64,000 bases of DNA from Arthrobacter sp. MN05-02 (GTDB lineage Bacteria > Actinomycetota > Actinomycetes > Actinomycetales > Micrococcaceae): assembly GCA_004001285.1 (NCBI GenBank), contig AP018697.1:2232001-2296000 (forward strand). The letters run 5' to 3'. Below the pieces are notes generated by a model that saw only the letters and a program-made list of their open reading frames with translations, did no database searches and was not told the DNA's origin. The translations under genes were made by a program, and so were the position numbers. Shown here in pieces: positions 63,474 through 64,000 of the stretch (the stretch's first letter is position 1; each line of letters begins with the position of its first letter).

Positions 63474-64000
63474 CGACCCATTCCGCCCCGCCCACCCTGC
63501 GCGCACTCGACGTCCGGAACCTCGGCGTGCGCTACGGCGAGGTCCAGGCGCTCGACGACGTCTCGATGAGTCTCGACGCGGCACGGATCTGCGGACTCAT
63601 CGGGGTCAACGGCTCGGGCAAGTCGACACTGTTCAAGGCGCTCATGGGGCTGCTGGTCCAAGGGGCCGGGAGCGTCGAGCTGTTCGGCATGTCCGCTGCG
63701 GGCGCCCGGAAGCAGGGCCTGGTGGCCTACATGCCGCAGGCCGAGGAGGTGGACTGGACGTTCCCCGTCTCCGTCTCCGACGTCGTCGCCATGGGCCTGT
63801 ACGGTCGGCTGGGCGCCTCCCGTCGCCTGCGCGGACCGGACCGCGCGGCCGTGGAGGACGCCCTGGAGCGCGTGGGACTGGCCGACCTCGGGAGGCGCCA
63901 GATCGGCCAGCTGTCGGGTGGCCAGCGCAAGCGGGTCTTCATCGCCCGCAGCATCGCGCAGGACGCCCGGCTGCTGCTGCTCGACGAGCCCTTCGCCGGT
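63470..64000 (+). CDS. mntB: Mn/Fe ABC transporter ATPase, cut by the window edge
   Basis: The first 177 residues are present. Walker A GVNGSGKSTLFKALMG (about 45-60), the Q-loop and family-specific stretch YMPQAEEVDWTFPVSVSDVV seen in manganese/iron importers, signature LSGGQRKRVFIARS and Walker B LLLLDEPFAG are intact. It overlaps mntA by 4 nt. The permease is presumably beyond the right edge. Confidence 0.9.
   Translation, partial: MTTHSAPPTLRALDVRNLGVRYGEVQALDDVSMSLDAARICGLIGVNGSGKSTLFKALMGLLVQGAGSVELFGMSAAGARKQGLVAYMPQAEEVDWTFPVSVSDVVAMGLYGRLGASRRLRGPDRAAVEDALERVGLADLGRRQIGQLSGGQRKRVFIARSIAQDARLLLLDEPFAG

Overview
The window is high-GC chromosomal DNA from an actinobacterium, most likely an Arthrobacter-like member of the Micrococcaceae. 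That placement is an inference from GC-rich codon use, a fused Kgd-type 2-oxoglutarate dehydrogenase, a GuaB1-type IMPDH relative, an RsrA/SigR pair, a Rho factor with an Arg/Asn-rich insertion, the tiny ribosomal protein bL37, and the gene order argS-lysA-hom-thrC-thrB-rho-prfA-prmC-sua5-wecA. Almost every gene is housekeeping or metal/redox homeostasis. I see no prophage, insertion sequence or CRISPR array.

Layout. 0.1-18.2 kb: a minus-strand block read right to left as argS, lysA, hom, thrC, thrB, rho, prfA, prmC, a family-2 glycosyltransferase, sua5/tsaC, a CapD-like sugar dehydratase and a WecA-like sugar-phosphate transferase. A divergent glycosyltransferase/epimerase pair (3.3-5.2 kb) sits inside it, so envelope-polysaccharide genes are interleaved with a conserved translation and amino-acid block. 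18.4-21.4 kb: a three-gene flavin module (Tat-type FMN lipoprotein, ApbE, membrane NqrB/RnfD-like protein fused to a ferredoxin-reductase domain). 21.5 kb: tRNA-Arg(CCG). 21.6-25.9 kb: a DUF4129/MoxR/DUF58 operon. 25.9-31.5 kb: a WYL regulator, HrpA helicase and a HIT protein. 31.6-34.4 kb: a divergent rhodanese / Cds1-like cysteine desulfhydrase pair and an MBL-fold protein. 34.4-39.1 kb: a Fur-family (probably Zur) regulator, two MarR regulators and a zinc ABC transporter (znuABC-like). 39.1-43.4 kb: two CNNM/CorC membrane proteins and GuaB1. 43.6-48.2 kb: kgd and a decayed GDSL esterase. 48.4-54.7 kb: an oligopeptide/dipeptide ABC transporter. 54.7-60.8 kb: an MDR oxidoreductase, bL37, rsrA-sigR, DoxX, aroA, rsgA and a cold-shock protein. 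60.9-64.0 kb: hisN, a methyltransferase and the start of an Mn/Fe ABC transporter operon that runs off the right edge.

Regulation seen directly: a GGAAT-N18-GTT SigR-type promoter upstream of sigR itself plus a second -10 element next to an internal start; tandem DtxR/MntR-like palindromes over the start codon of the manganese transporter; a perfect palindrome in the WYL-regulator promoter; an AT-rich Zur-box-like patch before znuA; and a recurring TANNNT hexamer exactly 6 nt before the start codon of several genes, the signature of leaderless mRNAs.

Anomalies: three reading-frame breaks (rho, DUF58, GDSL), each in a GC-rich simple-sequence run. The rho and DUF58 breaks are probably sequence errors because both halves are otherwise intact. 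The GDSL gene also lacks its catalytic Asp/His block and looks like a true pseudogene.
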